Origin: Campylorhamphus procurvoides | Lineage: Eukaryota > Chordata > Aves > Passeriformes > Dendrocolaptidae | DNA: 64,000 nucleotides | Reading direction: 5' to 3' | Assembly (NCBI GenBank): GCA_013396655.1 | Contig: WBMV01003263.1 | Span: 501,609-565,608, forward strand | In this document: positions 61,901 to 64,000 of the stretch, piece after piece | Layout of the letters: every line of letters starts with the position of its first letter | Numbering within the stretch: the first letter of the stretch is position 1 | The notes under the pieces: generated by a model | Told to the model about the DNA's origin: nothing | The model's input: the letters and a program-made list of their open reading frames with translations, nothing else | Databases searched by the model: none | Translations under genes and position numbers: made by a program

Positions 61901-64000
61901 GTTCAAACATTGCTGCATGTAAAAAGATTGCTTTTAAAATATTTTTCCTACTCAATCAACATTTGCATTTCTCCCCCACTAGGTTACGCTTTTCAGAAAC
62001 TCAAGTTTAGTCATTTACAAGCATCTACTAAAAATCCACTTTAAGACTAAAATCCACTTTATCTACTAAAAAAATTAATCCAGCTTTAGTGACATGTGTC
62101 CAGTCTTCTGTATGCTCATGCCAACTTTAAAAAACTGAAGCTATTTAATACTTAAGTCCATTGGGACTTGAATACAAATAAATCCATCAGAAAGCATCAT
62201 CCTTATTTTTCTTCTTCCTTATGCTAGACCATCTGTGCAAGCCACTGTACAGCTAGAGGGGGGAAAAAAAGCCCACAAACCCAAACAGAAAGGACACGCT
62301 CTTAACATTAAAGGGATAGTTATTTGAGATGAGAGCATTTCTGCTGGTGGTAGTCTCTCCAGAAGACAACCCTTTTGAATGAAGGAGAAAGTAACACTTG
62401 TTTCAAGGGAGGTTTGTCTTTATCCATACCCTGATGGAAACCTGCAGCACACAACCGTATCTCCAAAATGTTTCCATCACATTCAGCTCTTAACCACAGT
62501 AACAGATGTTTAGAGCTTGTTTAGAGATGTTAGACCATGGCCTTGTAGGCTCATAGGGGCAGAAGTCAGTAAATTCTTGGAACCAGTCTCATCTTTGTTT
62601 TTTCTGTACTATCAGGTGGGGGAAAAGAAGCTGGTTTTAAGCTCTTTAATTTTGTTTAATGGTCATAATAGAAAAACCTGAGCACTTACTGCTCACATTA
62701 AAACACGGGGGGGGGGGAATAAATCATCCCTGTTCTAAGAGGCAGTTTTGGCATGTGAAATTTAGCCCTATGTTGAATGCCTTGTTGAAGAACAGAATAG
62801 CCAGGTCCTGCAGCGAGGATACTGCAAGTATCCCTGCAGTCCTCGTGCACCCCACGGCAGCAGCCAGAGGGAAATCCAGCCTCAGTGCTCCTAAGATTGC
62901 CAGATTTTGAAAGATACACTGGGACCAGTCAAAGCCTAAACCACAAGGGTTTTACTTACCGAGGTCAATTTAATGATGCCTTTTGTGCCATCTGTACTGA
63001 GACTGGTGAATATGTTTGCATCACCAATTTATTACTCTCTCTTCTACCTTGAATTACCCATTTGTCTTCTTTGAAAGGTGCATCAAACTATGCAAAAGAC
63101 AGCATGTTTAAGAACAGGTTTTCCCAGCAGGCTGACTGATCTTAGAGAATTATGAATTGAGGAAGCTTAACTGTGCATTTTAAAATGTTTAAGTAATATT
63201 TTTTTCTCCACTATAATACTATTTTTACTAACCCAATATTTAGTCCAGTTTAAGGGGTGGTGTTTTCCATGAAACCAGCTTTTAAAAGCTTTTAATTTTA
63301 ATCAGCCATTTACTCCCTTTTCTTCCAGCAGTTTAATTTGAAACAACAATTCATTTTTCATACACTTTTATAAATTGTCTCAAAGACTGCCTTACAGTAG
63401 AGATAACCCCAGCAAGCCACTCCAGTTTACAGCTGCTCCCTCCAAGGAAGCCACACAGCCCCTTCTCTGCACACAGAGGCTTGTTTTCTACAGAGCACAA
63501 GATTTCTCTGCACAACTCACCCCTGTAAATCAGCTCCACTTTACTCCTCAGTCTCAGTGAAACACAGTAAATTAGAGACCATCTTTTCTCTCTCAGTTAA
63601 TACTGAATCCAGTTGTTGAGAGACAGCACAGAGAATTAGGCTTTAAAATGTTCAGCAAGTCATTTCAGCAAAGGCAGTTTGGGTCCATCTTCCTCCTATG
63701 AGTTTTTCTGGATAATCCTATTTTAGAAGGAAAATAGCATCCTTTAAATCTCAGCAAAGGCACTGCAGAAGACAGCCTGGGTTCACTACCTCAGGACTGC
63801 AAAGGGCACTCTTTGCTTCGAGATGCACACCCCTCCTTTCAAGGATCAACACTGGCATGAATCTGTCCCTCCCTCTTACAGGTAGAATGGTTGGCCAGCC
63901 ATTCAGAACCCTTCCCTTCAGCTCCCCAGCCCAGGTGTGAGAGAGAGGCACACAAGGAACCCCCCAGGCCCTGCCTGCTTTCCAGGGAGGAATGGGGTAG
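58955..64000. other. Unique non-coding DNA to window end
   Basis: No gene is supported. Small repeats are a C9 run at 60,056-60,064, (CAAA)n at 60,613-60,630 and a G11 run at 62,707-62,717. A TCATCTGTAAAATAG string at 61,429-61,441 recalls MIR but is too short to call. Two overlapping 14-base palindromes built from AGCTTTTAAAAGCT lie at 63,278-63,294. The window ends in GC-richer sequence without CpG clustering. Confidence 0.65.
62707..62717 (+). repeat. Poly-G run (11 G)
   Basis: Pure G homopolymer, a common sequencing weak point and possible G-quadruplex contributor. Confidence 0.95.

Noticed and set aside
1..64000. Bacterial or phage system, CRISPR array, integron or operon
   Set aside because: No regularly spaced repeats, no long frames, no ribosome-binding sites, and clear CR1 LINE tails show vertebrate DNA.

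Overview
The window looks like 64 kb of vertebrate nuclear DNA, most likely from a bird. The best evidence is several CR1 LINE tails. One, at about 58.75-58.95 kb, is on the + strand and ends in an ATTCT-CTGAT type 3' terminus. Two short ones, at 3.05 kb and 30.05 kb, are reversed and begin at the same kind of terminus. CpG is scarce, GC is about 40% in the lines I counted by hand, recognisable repeats are few, and open frames are short and scattered over both strands. There are no operons, ribosome-binding sites, CRISPR arrays or other bacterial features. CR1 also occurs in turtles and crocodilians, so bird is an inference and I do not name a species.

I could not support any protein-coding gene or exon. 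No open frame matches a cellular protein family I know, and none is joined to convincing splice sites. The longest (207 codons, 30,986-31,609, + strand) is noted only as a curiosity. The window therefore reads as intergenic DNA or the inside of a very large intron. Where I counted, C exceeds G on the + strand on both sides of 49-54 kb, which would fit transcription from the - strand, but this is indirect.

Layout: 1-5.3 kb holds an old CR1/L3-type reverse-transcriptase relic (1.99-2.79 kb), a short reversed CR1 tail, an A-rich tail-like tract after an AATAAA, an (AT)n microsatellite and a perfect palindrome. From 5.3 to 39 kb the sequence is mostly unique, with scattered homopolymers, small hairpins, two faint MIR-like SINE relics, a pair of CCAA/GGTT inverted arms around 22 kb, a second reversed CR1 tail at 30.05 kb and a small CpG-dense patch near 36.07 kb. 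A degraded - strand CR1 reverse-transcriptase piece lies at 39.2-39.4 kb. From 39.4 to 49.4 kb it is again mostly unique, with relics of an old palindromic amniote repeat near 47.8-48.1 kb. From about 49.44 to 54.08 kb the G/C strand bias reverses. That block contains a MIR-like relic and the clearest copy of the palindromic repeat. Near 58.5-58.95 kb a candidate solo LTR directly abuts the + strand CR1 tail. The rest, to 64 kb, is unremarkable.

No new biological system is evident. The items most worth checking are the strand-bias reversal, the CpG-dense patch and the LTR/CR1 composite.
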